Shown here piece by piece: positions 32,797-43,600 of a stretch of 64,000 bases of DNA. Origin of the DNA: Campanula takesimana (Eukaryota > Streptophyta > Magnoliopsida > Asterales > Campanulaceae); NCBI GenBank assembly GCA_026119855.1, contig JAOWBW010000220.1, positions 2,348,828-2,412,827 on the forward strand, given 5' to 3'. The notes under the pieces are model-generated. The model searched no databases and was not told the DNA's origin. It saw only the letters and a list, made by a program, of their open reading frames with translations. The translations under genes were made by a program, and so were the position numbers. How positions within the stretch are numbered: the first letter of the stretch is position 1; every line of letters starts with the position of its first letter.

Positions 32797-33941
32797 CAAG
32801 ATAATGAGGCCTCCTTCAACTGTGTATGGTGCAAACGTTGGGACAGGAATCTCAAGCTTACAAAGAGGTGCATTTACATGGTCTATAGAGGCAATCACAC
32901 GAATATGAGAACAAGAAGCAATTCTGGCAAGGTGTTGTTGAGTTCCGGAGTCATGTAATCCAGGCCCATCAATATTGTGAACTACCAAAGAAACAGAACA
33001 TTCACCTTCCTCTGTTTGTGGCTGGTTGAAGAGCCCACGCCAGCTGGACCGGGCTCAATCAAAGGGTGAACCGGGTGCTATCAAACCGGCGTCACTCAAA
33101 GATCGGGTTGAAATCAATTAAGGATGTTTGACTTCGCCTATCCTGGGCGACGTCGAGGACAAATAGCCATAAGGGATTGGCAGAGAGCTCGAGACGATCA
33201 TAACCACCGATGAAGCTCCTCACAGATGGGGCCGCCACCTCGGCAAGCTCGGTACCAGGATGGCGGATACGATCCGTATTGCCTCGTCCAATCGCATTAA
33301 ATACCCGATGGTATCCCCTGGGCTACCTACTCTACTCCGTACTGAACCTGTCCTGTCACGACATCCGCTGGTCATAGACTGTCCCGTCCGGTCTGCCAGC
33401 CAATCTCAAGGCTACACGTGTCCTGGTGAATAAAGCCTTTCCATGGACCAAAGGTCAAACTGCTGGACAATAGGGGGTAATATAAGCTTTTTGTCTCTCT
33501 CTCTCTCAGGTATGACCAACTCAATCTTCACACACTAAAACACACAGAGAACCCTACATTCTCTCCCAAGGCATTCCAAGCCTTGTTCTTAGTCCTTCAC
33601 GAGAATCTTACTCTCACGCCCGAGCGCCCCAGGGTCTAAGCTGGGGTCAAACCCAGCCTTGACCTTAACGGTGTTGTTGGCTGTGTTGTGTTGTAGGTTG
33701 AACCGGAGACAAAAGCCAGATATCCATCCGATCCCTTGACCCCAATTTTCGTGGCGTCATCAACATTGTGAACTACCAAACAAACAGAACATTCACCTTC
33801 CTCTGTTTGTGGCTGGTCAAGAAAAGCAAGAAGGTCTTCCATGGACTGGAAATTAAAAAGCTGTTGATCTTTAGAGCTCCCAGAAGATCTTCGCTGCGTT
33901 TTTAGGTGATTCCAAAGTATTTCAGCTACAATTATGACAAC
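32797..33941 (-). pseudogene. ORC2: ORC2 (origin recognition complex subunit 2) fragment, interrupted
   Basis: ORC2 is a DNA-replication initiation factor. The minus strand encodes an ORC2 exon after an AG acceptor at 33942: AEILWNHLKTQ, SMEDLLAFLDQPQTEEGECS and VVHNVD. The reading then enters a 731-bp insertion (33028-33758). Translation resumes with a repeat of QPQTEEGECS and VVHNIDGPG, then TQQHLARIASCSHIRVIASIDHVNAPL, and after a short non-homologous join VPTFAPYTVEGG. The family block between NAPL and VPTFAPY is missing; a cryptic GTAAGC lies at that point. The rest of the gene, upstream and downstream, is not present nearby. I judge this a dead fragment and not the functional ORC2 gene. 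Confidence 0.8.
33028..33758. mobile_element. Solo-LTR-like insertion in the ORC2 fragment
   Basis: About 731 bp, beginning TGAAGAGCCCACGCC and ending near GTGGCGTCA (TG...CA). The base composition is more GC-rich than the surroundings. There is a CT run and CAGGTATGACC at about 33495-33520, and no long frame. A duplicated ORC2 segment of about 60 bp flanks it (32968-33027 and 33759-33817). That is far longer than the 5-bp duplication an LTR element normally makes. Confidence 0.5.
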
Positions 33942-34409
33942 CTGCAATGAAACATTTGTCATTCATCATCGTTCACAAATAATAATAATGAGAGGCCTTC
34001 GAGGAGAAAAAAGCCCTAATGGCATCATATGCCTTTTAGATGTTCATATAGTGGGAGTAATCAAAAAATAAAATTACCTAGTATAAAATTTGATAATTAA
34101 CCGAGTGACATGATAATATCGTTGGTCGTTTCCCAGCTACAATTTATATCATCAAGCTCTGATACTAGAATCAGAATGCAGAACAATCCAATGAACTGGG
34201 GGGAGGGCCGGAGGGGGGAAGATTAGCTAACAACATGAAAATATAATTCAATGGAACTCATTACAACAGAAAATGGAATGTACATGGGTGTGTACGGGGG
34301 ACACTTAAAAATACAGAACTGAAAAATCAAAATCACCAATTCCATCCCGTGACGTAAAATAGGCAAGAGGTAAGTTGAAGGCAATAAATAGTTGAGCAAT
34401 TTTTTCATA
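33942..34409. other. Spacer with no recognised feature
   Basis: AT-rich. The minus-strand frame at 34223-34408 has no family resemblance. There is no sign of further ORC2 exons. Confidence 0.4.
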
Positions 34410-34573
34410 CTCCCTCCCTCCTAAATTGGTAGTCTCGTTTGACTTTTCAAACATTTTAAGGTTATAACATTTGGAAATACAGTGATTTTGAAGACTTTAT
34501 TTTGGAAATGAAAATAACTCTCTGGAACAACTAAAAAGGAGCAATGGGACTATGAGTTTTTGGATAGAGGGAG
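34410..34573. mobile_element. Stowaway-like MITE, 'TTTGGAAAT-CAGTGATTTTGA' family
   Basis: It begins CTCCCTCCCTCCTAAATTGG and ends TTTTTGGATAGAGGGAG, flanked by TA. The interior words CATTTTAAGGTTATAAC and CAGTGATTTTGAAGA recur at about 54793-54931, and more loosely at 39605-39720. Confidence 0.7.
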
Positions 34574-34738
34574 TATAAATATAGTCGCTTTTTCAAATTG
34601 GAGCAAGAAAGGCGTGAGAATACTATACAGTAGCCGCGTACCTTAACTCAACCCCAACGCACCAATTTCTGTCTCGTGCTTCGGCTCAAGCTTAGAAGTC
34701 GCAGGTGAATATTAGTAGCTTCAAAAGGAGTAGGTTTC

Positions 34739-34857
34739 GGGGGAAACTAGTTTCTGCCTAAATTACAGAAAGTCCATTTTTATTTTATTTTTGCGAACAT
34801 TTAAGAATAGTTTGAAAACAGGACTTTTTATAATTTAGGTAGAAACTAGTTTCCCCC
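34739..34857. mobile_element. Short inverted-repeat MITE
   Basis: About 119 bp with near-perfect inverted ends, GGGGGAAACTAGTTTCTGCC and GGTAGAAACTAGTTTCCCCC, extended by ...TAAATTACAGAAAGTCC / GGACTTTTTATAATTTA. It could form a long hairpin. No second copy was noticed. Confidence 0.7.
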
Positions 34858-35057
34858 AATATTTTGTGTTAAAAAACCCCACCATCATAGATTAGATAAA
34901 CCAAATATTTGCGAGGTACTGAAACATTAATGAATAACTTGCACATTCATGCAAATCAGCATACAAAAATACTATTGCCTAAACCTTGTACAGTTGTACA
35001 GTTCCACCAAAACACAACAAAATTTGGCCAAAAAATAAAACTGAACTTATGTATACT

Positions 35058-35606
35058 TCAAAGATCATGGTTCTCAACCCAAATATCTGAATTGATCAGT
35101 AAACGAACTTTGAGCGAACAAGACCCACAAGGCAAGACAACCGATGCTGGGCAAGCATTTGAACCCAGTAAAGATACCTTCTTCCCATCCCTCAACAGCC
35201 CAAATCCCATTTTCCCCAATTCCATCGAATCAACTGAGAAATAATCACCACAACGGCACTGGTGGAAAAGCTCCACAGTGTCACCGTCATCTTCCACCGT
35301 CAGATCCTCCAATGTGATATCATCTGCATTTACTTTCTCTTGTCTTGAAGCTTGAAGCTTGTTATCGTAAACTGCACGCAAGTTCAAGTCACCAAGGATT
35401 TCCCAAGCCTGCTGGATTTCTAAAAATCTCTCTCTTGATTCATCTTGTTCAGATTTTGATGTTTCAGATGTCTTTTGCAATTTATCTGGATGAGAATTGA
35501 GGAGAGCAGATCTGTAGCTAGAACGGATTTCTTCATGGGTTGCGTTTTCCTTCACACCCAAAATGTCGTAATGAGTGTTGTGGACCGAGGCATTAGCAAA
35601 GAGCAT
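35058..35606 (-). CDS. DPH4: DPH4-like J-domain protein (DNAJC24 family)
   Basis: A single-exon protein of 182 aa. DPH4 acts in the first step of diphthamide synthesis on eEF2; in yeast and animals its zinc-binding domain binds iron and supplies electrons or iron to the radical Dph1-Dph2 enzyme. The N-terminal J domain (about residues 11-83) has HYDILGVKENATHEEIRSSY and the HPD motif at residues 39-41. An acidic linker (EDLTVEDDGDTVE) follows. The C-terminal CSL-type zinc finger has QCRCGDYF (Cys117, Cys119) and CGSCSL (Cys160, Cys163). A 15-20 residue insert (RDGKKVSLLGSNACPAS) separates the two halves. The length and all key residues fit a functional protein. A probable 5' UTR exon lies near 37559-37640. 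Confidence 0.92.
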   Translation of the reverse strand: MLFANASVHNTHYDILGVKENATHEEIRSSYRSALLNSHPDKLQKTSETSKSEQDESRERFLEIQQAWEILGDLNLRAVYDNKLQASRQEKVNADDITLEDLTVEDDGDTVELFHQCRCGDYFSVDSMELGKMGFGLLRDGKKVSLLGSNACPASVVLPCGSCSLKVRLLINSDIWVENHDL

Positions 35607-35987
35607 TGTCAGGAGTTGATGCTTATTTTTCGTCTTGAAAATGCACTAGAAGATGCGAGAGTTATGTTCAATTCTTGTCATCGTGAAGAAAGTTAACAAA
35701 GTTAGAATCTCGATATTTTACATTTCAAGAGGGTATTAAGAAGTGGGGTTGCAAGTTACATCTAAAAGAACTCTTTCATGTCCATGGCCCCAATAATTAC
35801 TATGCAAGTTTGGTGCCAAGGTCACTATGAACAACTCCCCCGGCCATTCAGCACTACTTACAGGCTACAGCCTTACAGGATAGAAATCTTTGGGGACAAA
35901 AAGCCCCCACGTGACGCAGATAGAAGAAGCACATACTGGTGGTCTACAAGATGATTAACACCACTTACAAATCATGGAAATCAAATA

Positions 35988-36257
35988 CTCCCTCCGTCCC
36001 AAAATGATCTTCTCATTTGTCATTTCTCATTGTTCCAAAAAGTTCTTCACATTTCTACATTTTAGTCATGCTGCATGACTAGTGAAACAAGTGTTCATAT
36101 CCTTAAAAAGTTTGAATAGTCGGAGGGAGTATGTATTAAAAAAACAAACAAACAAACCAAAAGAGTATCTGTCTCATTTAGGGACGGAGGGAGTATGTAT
36201 TAAAAAAATAACAAACAAACCAAATGAGTATCTATCTCATTTAGGGACGGAGGGAGT
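35988..36257. mobile_element. Stowaway-like MITE with a triplicated right end
   Basis: The left end is CTCCCTCCGTCCCAAAATGA. Right ends GGAGGGAGTATG occur at 36129, 36193 and 36257, because a unit of about 64 bp (GTATGTATTAAAAAA...CTCATTTAGGGACGGAGGGA) is tandemly repeated. It belongs to the 'AAAATGATCTTCTCATTTG' family also seen at 39377 and 58721. It lies in the presumed 5' UTR intron of the DPH4-like gene. Confidence 0.75.
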
Positions 36258-37558
36258 AAATCATAGAGAGCTTATGGCTATCATCATTTAACATGAAGCA
36301 AAAAGTCCCCCTGATACAAACACAAAATATGATGCTCCTTATCACACAACAAATTCACATTTTTCCCAACAAAAGCTTCTAGGCATTGCATTCTGTAAAG
36401 TAGTGTAATCAACAAGCTTATGTTCCCATATGTCCATAAACTGATGAAAGTACTACTACTTGCTACTTGTGGGTAATTTTCTAAGGAATGAAATTTGACC
36501 TTGCTCCAGAATTTCACATCACTCCATGATTAACAATCGCAAGGCCCCATTTGGAGAGTAACCACTTCCTCCCTTTTCATATATCCTAGCAACAGAGTCC
36601 ATTCCCTAAGTTTAAGTTCACATCTTCAATGCCATTCCAATTTTTGACCCCACTTATCAAATGAACAAAATAAGATACTAGTCTGAGATTGTGTCATAAT
36701 GTTAGCCTCGAGGGTAATGTCATATTGCAAAACAGATTGTTTGGCTATGGGGACTCTCCATATGGGACATGATAATAAGTAACGTAAGAAAAGAAAACCT
36801 TCTTTCTACATTTTGCAACCAGGCATGATTTTCATAATCACGTTCCTTTTAAGTTCACCATAAAAAATTGCGTGTAGGGTCAGGCACGTTCCATCAAAAT
36901 ATGTGCTACTCATATCTTCACAACTATCCATTTCTCGGTAGATATCACCTTAAAATGTACTATAATAATCAAACTCATGATCACTGCAAACTCTAAGTCA
37001 TCAAGAATTCCATATGCTTCATTCAGAATGTCCGTTCGTGAGCACACTTAAAGATCATATTTGACGAAATTGTGATAAACTTTCATCAGCAGCATACGGT
37101 CCATACATTTACTTAAGCTATCTGATGATTTTGAAAGCCCGTTTGAAAGAAACAAGAGAAAATGAGTCTTTTGATCTCCTTTTATCTGTGAATGATCATT
37201 GCACATTATATTTAGCTGATAATAAACATTTTATGCAGGATTTTTCAAATGTTTTTGATAAAATAAATCAATATAAAAAGTAAAAACCATAACACGGGCA
37301 ACAAAAAGATAAAAAAAGGGTAAAGATGAAAAAAGTTCATACCTTTTATGTAAAATTAAATGGCGATAAGCAACTGAGTTGCGTAAAAGTACTCTAGGGC
37401 TAGAGCAATCTCCATTTCATGAACAATCTTTCTTCAGTTTAAGAAACTCAATTGTATTGACGGAAAATTTCAACAAAATTTACCAAACGAACAGCAAATT
37501 GAGAAATCAAATATCCATATCACAATACATAATTCAGAGTAATTTCTGTTATTCTTAC

Positions 37559-37640
37559 CTAATCAAGCGAAACCCTAGTTTTTCTGAGAGAAGAACAAAC
37601 CTGGATTTCGACTTATACGCGCTATCGGTAGGGTAATTTA
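37559..37640 (-). other. Probable 5' UTR exon of the DPH4-like gene
   Basis: On the minus strand ...AAAAACTAGGGTTTCGCTTGATTAG is followed by GTAAGAAT, a strong donor. The AACTAGGGTTTCG context is typical of plant leaders. A leader intron to an acceptor shortly before 35606 (for example CATCTTCTAG) would be about 1.9 kb. The start point is only approximate. No transcript evidence is available. Confidence 0.45.
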
Positions 37641-37953
37641 GCCATTTCACCCAAATAATTGGACTAGGGGTGGATTGGTTTATATACACAGCCCCTATTT
37701 CCACAGCCCCCGTTAAATTACCAAAGTACCCCTATATATATATATATATATTTTTTTTTTTCAATTTCACTCTCCCTCACGTTCGCTCCCTAACCACTCT
37801 CTCTCTCTCGGTTTGAAACGACGTCTCTCTAACGTCTCTCTCACCGTCGTCGCTCACCGTCGGCGTCGTCTTTCTCTCTCGCTCGCTCTGTTCTGTTCTT
37901 CTCTCTCACCTCTCTCTCTAACAGTAAAAAAAAAAAAAAAATTCGAAATTGAA

Positions 37954-38908
37954 ATGGTGAAACTTAAAATACCCAAGACCGCCGCCGGGACCGCCGCCGC
38001 CACAACCGCCGCCCACACCATCAGGACCCACACCATCTACCCCTGCTAGTACTACTACGTCTCATCCACCAGTAGCTCCTTCCGGTCGTGGGAGAGGACG
38101 GGGTCGAGGCCGAGGTCGAGGTCGAGGACGAGGACGGGATCAGGGTCAGGGTCGTGGAGAGGGAAATGGACAGCCCAATTATACTAGTTTATACAGCTCC
38201 CCGTATGTAGAGTCTTTTCCGCCTTTCATTACCCCGCGTATTGGAGGCATCATAGATGTGGCATCAGATGGACATTGTGGCTATAGAGCCGTAGCAGCAC
38301 AGGTATACGGAGATGAGGAGAAGTGGGCTGAAGTGCGCACAGAATGTTACAATGAGGTGCTTGCTCGCCAAGACCTTTACGAAAGAGTTCTACCTTGGAT
38401 ATCGGTAAGAGAACTCTTACGTAAGATTGCTTGCTATAGCCGGACGGCGCCCAGTGATTATTGGATGGAGCTCCCAGATCTTGGGCACATCATTGCCACG
38501 AGGTATAATGTGGCGTTCATTTCTTACTCGACTAGCGGTGGTATGTTATGCCTTCCAGTGACTGCACCAGTACAACCACCGGTGAACACAGTTGTGGTGG
38601 GACAAGTCAATGGAAACCATTTTATAGCGGTATGAAACTTAATTGTCTCATCTATATTAGTTATATTTAGTTGACTTACTTATATTCATTATATTTCATT
38701 GTCTTGTATTTAACTGTTATTACTTTTGCAGCTGCGCATGTTAGGCAATGATTACCCAATACCACCACCACCAAACCTTTATCGGAACCGCTGTGATCCA
38801 GCCGCAAGCCAACTACTCCTCCCATACCAAGATAGGATAGCAGAGTTCAGTCAACTCTATGAGGAGGATACCGATGCAAGAAGACAAAGAAGATTACATA
38901 TAGGATAG
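37954..38908 (+). CDS. OTU-like cysteine protease encoded within a Mutator-like element
   Basis: The frame that encodes the OTU domain is open from 37961 to 38629. It continues after an intron (GTATGA donor at 38630, TTTTGCAG acceptor) at 38732-38908. The order is a Pro-rich stretch, an RG-rich stretch (about 20 Arg-Gly steps, 38084-38165), then DGHCGYRAVAAQVYG with candidate catalytic Asp and Cys. WAEVRTECYNEVL, YWMELPDLGHIIATRYNVAF and GNHFIAL (candidate catalytic His) follow, then PIPPPPNLYRNRCDPAA and a charged tail. OTU enzymes remove ubiquitin-type modifiers. The only suitable start, ATG at 37954 (MVKLKIPK), is one base out of frame with this product, so either a 1-base frameshift lies before about 37982 or another start is used. 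No transposase accompanies it. Host or transposon function is unknown. Confidence 0.7.
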
Positions 38909-39119
38909 TATATGTGTAATGGTTTTTGATTTATCCAGTTTGTATGAATGTTTGAATTATATGCTTATCCTTGTTAACACTTTCATTTCGTATACAATTA
39001 GGCGATAGTATATGTGTAATGGTCTATTGATGTTTTGTGGAGATGTCCTATTTGAGAATCAAATTTCATTCCAAGTTATGTTTATTGTTGCTTTTGCAGT
39101 TGCGGTTCTCATCTTGTGT

Positions 39120-39202
39120 GTACTTACACGAGATGTATCTCGTGTATATGTACACGAGATGTAAGCTCTAATCTCGTGTAAGTATACACGAGACGTGCAA
39201 GG
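39120..39202. repeat. ACACGAGAT inverted-repeat cluster in the OTU element
   Basis: TTACACGAGATGTA, TCTCGTGTA, TACACGAGATGTAAG, ATCTCGTGTAAG and TACACGAGACG occur within 80 bp in alternating orientation. The DNA or RNA could form stacked hairpins. It lies between the OTU gene and the right terminus. Confidence 0.75.
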
Positions 39203-39376
39203 GCAGCGATGGAATTAAATGGGCTGTGTATTTACGGGGCTGTGTATATAGTTTTTGCCACTAGGGGTAGGGGTGGTAAAATGGGTGTTTTGGATGTATC
39301 CATTAAATTTAAAATATCCGGATATCCAATAGATTTTTAACTTGAAATTGAATCGTTAAATACATCAATACATATA

Positions 39377-39546
39377 CTCCCTCCGACCCAAAATCATCTT
39401 CTCATTTGTCATTTCTCATTATCCCAAAAAGTTCTTCACATTTCTACAATTAGGCTTAAAAGTGCATAAACAAAACATGGCTAGTGAACAAATGTTCACA
39501 TCTTTAAAAAATTTAACGTGAAGATCATTTTTTAGGACGGATGGAG
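39377..39546. mobile_element. Stowaway-like MITE, 'AAAATGATCTTCTCATTTG' family
   Basis: The left end is CTCCCTCCGACCCAAAATCA and the right end TGATCATTTTTTAGGACGGATGGAG-like, flanked by TA. The interior shares CCCAAAAAGTTCTTCACATT with copies at 35988 and 58721. Confidence 0.75.
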
Positions 39547-40621
39547 TAATTTCTATCTTAATTGTCCTTTCATACTACTTGCTCCTTTCTCTTTTTTGGT
39601 TGGGGGGCTACCTCACTCCAAAATGATAGTTTCATTTAATTTTTCAAATACTTTAAATTACATTAGTAAATTTTAAAAATTCAGTAGTTTTGAAGACTTT
39701 ATTTTTTAATATGAGACTAACTTTTTATGACAAATGACACACTATTATTTTTTTTGAAATTGATTTAACATATAAAGATTTAGGCTCCAAAAATGAAATC
39801 CATAAGGCAGACAATCGGTTTTGCAAATAACAGCAGATTAAAAAATGTAACCATTTAGGAGATGATGATCAACCTCTGTACCAAGGGCCTTATGCCTCAA
39901 TAGTCTCCGTCCGGTTGTGTGTCTTATGCCTCAATAGTCTCCGTCCGTCCGGTTGTGTGTGTAAGGCTTCCACATAGCAAGCACAGCCCGAATGAAAAAG
40001 GAACAAGAAGTGCCTCCCTCCAAACACGAAATTTCCAGGCATAACAAACACGACTAAACTACACGCATGGAAGCAGCATTTCTGTGCTCAGTTCCATGCT
40101 TTTCGTAGTCCAACACCACAACGTAGAGTTCAACCCAAGAATTGAACTCTTCTGTAATTCTGACAGTTCCTCCAACAAGTAATACCCAAAAATGAATCAT
40201 ATTGTGTACAATTTGAGCAGCAAAATATACACAACAATAACGCATCCTTTTCTGACTTTAGAACAATGAAATTCTTACCAAGTTACAATCAAAGACCAAA
40301 AACTTTGTCCGTACATGTACTTTCACCTATTTCTTCCCATCGGCCCCAATGACTTCCCACTTTAGAAAGCACCGGCTCGTCTCCATGCCATCTTATCTCA
40401 AGTAACAAAAAAAGTTGAATCACCCACCCTCCACAATCATGAACAAAATACAAAAAGACAATTAAGGGAAAGAGTCATTATAAAATCTCCCAAGGGTATT
40501 AAGGTTGATTGCACTGAGAAAAATCAAGCACAGTCAGCTGTCGGTTTTATGTCCATTGTACAAGCATTTTCTCTCTCTTGAACGTCTTCAGACTAGTTCA
40601 CCTTTTCTTCATTAAAGTTGA
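39547..40621. other. 3' flank of the PAN-like gene
   Basis: It includes a remnant related to the MITE at 34410 (about 39605-39720) and a roughly 37-bp tandem duplication (CTTATGCCTCAATAGTCTCCG..., 39889-39965). No gene was recognised. The minus-strand frame at 40054-40245 has no family match. Confidence 0.4.
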
Positions 40622-43600
40622 TTACCCACTTTTTATAACACCGGAGACCCACGGAACAACTACTGGTGCCTTCGGGTGGGAGTCTCTATATGATTCAGAG
40701 TACTTGTCCTTAAAGTTCACCCTAGGCTTTTCAGCCTGCAATAAATTAAAAGAGTTCAATATTTTGAATGAAAGAGCATAATGCGGCAGTGTCACTTTAA
40801 GTTAATCATGGAATTGAAAACTTACGTATTTAAGCCAGCACTCCTGAAGTTTGTGCTGGTAAATATCGGGGGAGTAGCATCCTGCCTCTGACGGGCAATA
40901 AACCCACACGTTACATTTCATTTCACCTGGTTTCGCATTTTTAGCATGATTTAGACAAGCCTGACAACACTCGTATGCACTTTCTTTACGGTGGGTCAGC
41001 CCCCATCTAACAGCGACACCATCGTAGTCCGTGTGAAGTTCAGCATTGCATTCAGGAGGAAGCTTCTTCCCAGGTAGGATCTCATCGTCTGCAGAGTATG
41101 TATAGTATAATCACCTATTAAACAAAGCCAAAAAGAAAAATAAACAAAGAAATAATATGCTCAAGTAGGAAACTGGTTTATTACCAAAATCTTCTACGCC
41201 CTCAGGTTTGTCATCATGTACATTATTAATTTTTTCAACTGGTAGCCAGAGACCAATTTCTTGGGTCACTTCAGCCCAATTAGATTCCAAGGCTCTTGCG
41301 AGAATGCCTACAAAAGTGTTCCCTTATAATATTAGTGTCAGTGATAGATTAACACAGTTGTTGCAACGGCCACTCAGGCAAAGAGACTTAATATAAATAA
41401 AAATAAAAATTTTAAAAAATGGGGCACTTCAGATTGAATGCAGCAAAAAGAAAAGTAAGACCTGCTTCCTCCAGTGGGATAGTTGAGTTCAAGATACTCC
41501 CACGATTCACCTCTTTTACTTCTTTTAGTTTTTCCTTCCGCCAGCGTTCAACAGCTTCTGCTCATCAAACAAAGTATAAGCATAATATTTATATAAGCGG
41601 CATGCCAACATTTTCGACATCAGAAAACTAAGATATATGGGTGTGGATATGCTAGACAACTAATGCATCCTGTGGACTGATTTCTATCAGCTTTGATGAG
41701 TCCAGGTTTCTTGGTTCATCCCTCCATGAGATGCTTTGGCCTTAGACCCAAATCAATCCTCGACACGCTGGTTCCTTTTTGGGGGGTCTATATTGAAACT
41801 AGATAACCATAAATATTGAGCCTTCAAGATTCTGGCACCATTTACCATAGTTTCTACGAGATTATGCATTTTGTACAACGTTCTTCAATGTTCATAACTC
41901 CGTGTCTTCGTAGATGTGTTGTATCTAATATACTCACTTCGTCCCAAATTGAATGTCCACTTTTGAGTTTTAGGAAAATTTAAGGAAGTTGACATTTAGG
42001 CATTTTTGTGTGTGTGTATATATATATATATATATACACCCTTCTTAATGATCTCACCATATAACGTTATTTGTAAAAGAGTAAAACTAAAACATTATGA
42101 TCACCAAGGAGCTTAATGTAACTTCACCAAAAAAGGTCATTCACTTTGGACATATTTTTATTTTAATTTTTGCCAAAATGGCATCCATTTTGGGACGGAT
42201 GGAATAGTATTTATTGCCTATAATGCAGATTTTACTTCATTGTAGCAGCGCAATATAATTGAATGTTTTTTGTTTTCAGTATAGCTGTATTTAACTTTGG
42301 TACAATAATTGTAGGAGAAATTACAATGATGATGTGGCAAAAAAGTACATACTAACGGAACTGGAAGCCAAGGTAAGACACTGGAACTTAGAGAGAGAGA
42401 GGGGGGGGGGGTGGAAGATGCATATTTGGAAACAGGTCAAAGAGAAAGGCAACGAATCTAACACAAAGAAACAACATCCACAAACTTCAGTTCAATCTCT
42501 TGGAAACAAAAGCATCTAATAAACCTTTTATAAATAATCAATCAGCATCTACTTCTTGTGACATTTCAATTTGATTTATTTCTCCTTAAACAAGATCACA
42601 CCTCTGCCAGCCTTCTATTAACTCACTACAACGGGTATGTGTTGTGCATGAGCTAGTAATGGTGTCAGAGTGGTTGATTAATCATTATGAGTAAAGCTAG
42701 TTTCAAGCATAAAGAATAAACCCGTAGTGAATATTGTTTATGAGCATAAAAAATGTGGTGACATGCATAAATTTTATATCATCGTACATATTAATATAAC
42801 CAATGATCTCGTTCCTTGAGATCAATTACATATTTTAAACTGACCCCTTCCCCCTATCATGCAGAATGTACACATTGGATAAGAAGAATTGAATGGGTCG
42901 CAACAACTGTCTCCAGAAGGATAACAAGCAAAACGCAACTCAAGACCATGCTAGCATGATGAATGAGATTTAAATAAGGCAAAAAGTTGAGACCTTGAGT
43001 TGATTGACTAGAGGAATGGAGCAAAAGGGGATCAAGATAAAAAGTTAGGTATGAGAGACCGTTTTAGCCTCTTCCATGAATAGAATGTATCATCAAGACA
43101 GAAGTTCCTATTGCAAAAAAAATTTAGGGATTTTTTTATTTTGTAAATGGTAATACATCCATCTGCGCGCTCAAGAGGAGGGCGTATTTTGTAATAGATC
43201 GTTCTATTAGCTGACAATCTTTTCTTCTGATTCTAGTATATTGACATGATAGTAGTATTTTCTGTAAAATCTGTAAGTGATAGAAATCTGTGTTATATGT
43301 ATATTGCCGATAGCTGAAGGCGATAGGAAAATGTCATGTCAGCATGGAACAGTGCTGTCTCAGTGTGTTATTAAGGTTCCAATCAATATGACAACTACGT
43401 TCTAAAATTCAATAGATGAATCAACATTTGTAACAGAAGAGATCTAAGGTAAATTCCAAGTAAGTGACACCGGCAAATTGCAAATACAGAACACAACCTT
43501 TTGTAACAAAAAGATATTAAGTTAACTACCATAAGTGATAGTAACTGAAAGAAAAGAAAAGATGGAATGTTCTACACCTCTTCTCCCACACTCATTAGTC

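Larger units (their letters stand above)
37672..39259 (+). mobile_element. Mutator-like element carrying an OTU-protease gene
   Basis: A perfect 9-bp TSD, ACTAGGGGT, lies at 37663-37671 and 39260-39268. The ends GGATTGGTTTATATACACAGCCCC and, as reverse complement, GGCAAAAACTATATACACAGCCCC share TATATACACAGCCCC. A second match (CACAGCCC...TTAAATT) follows inside. Between the ends is one OTU-like gene and no MuDR-type transposase. It inserted about 30 bp upstream of the putative DPH4 leader exon, pointing away from it. Confidence 0.88.

Noticed and set aside
38084..38165. GGTCGAGG repeats as a separate minisatellite
   Set aside because: They are in frame with the OTU product and encode an RG-rich segment. 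They are treated as coding sequence.
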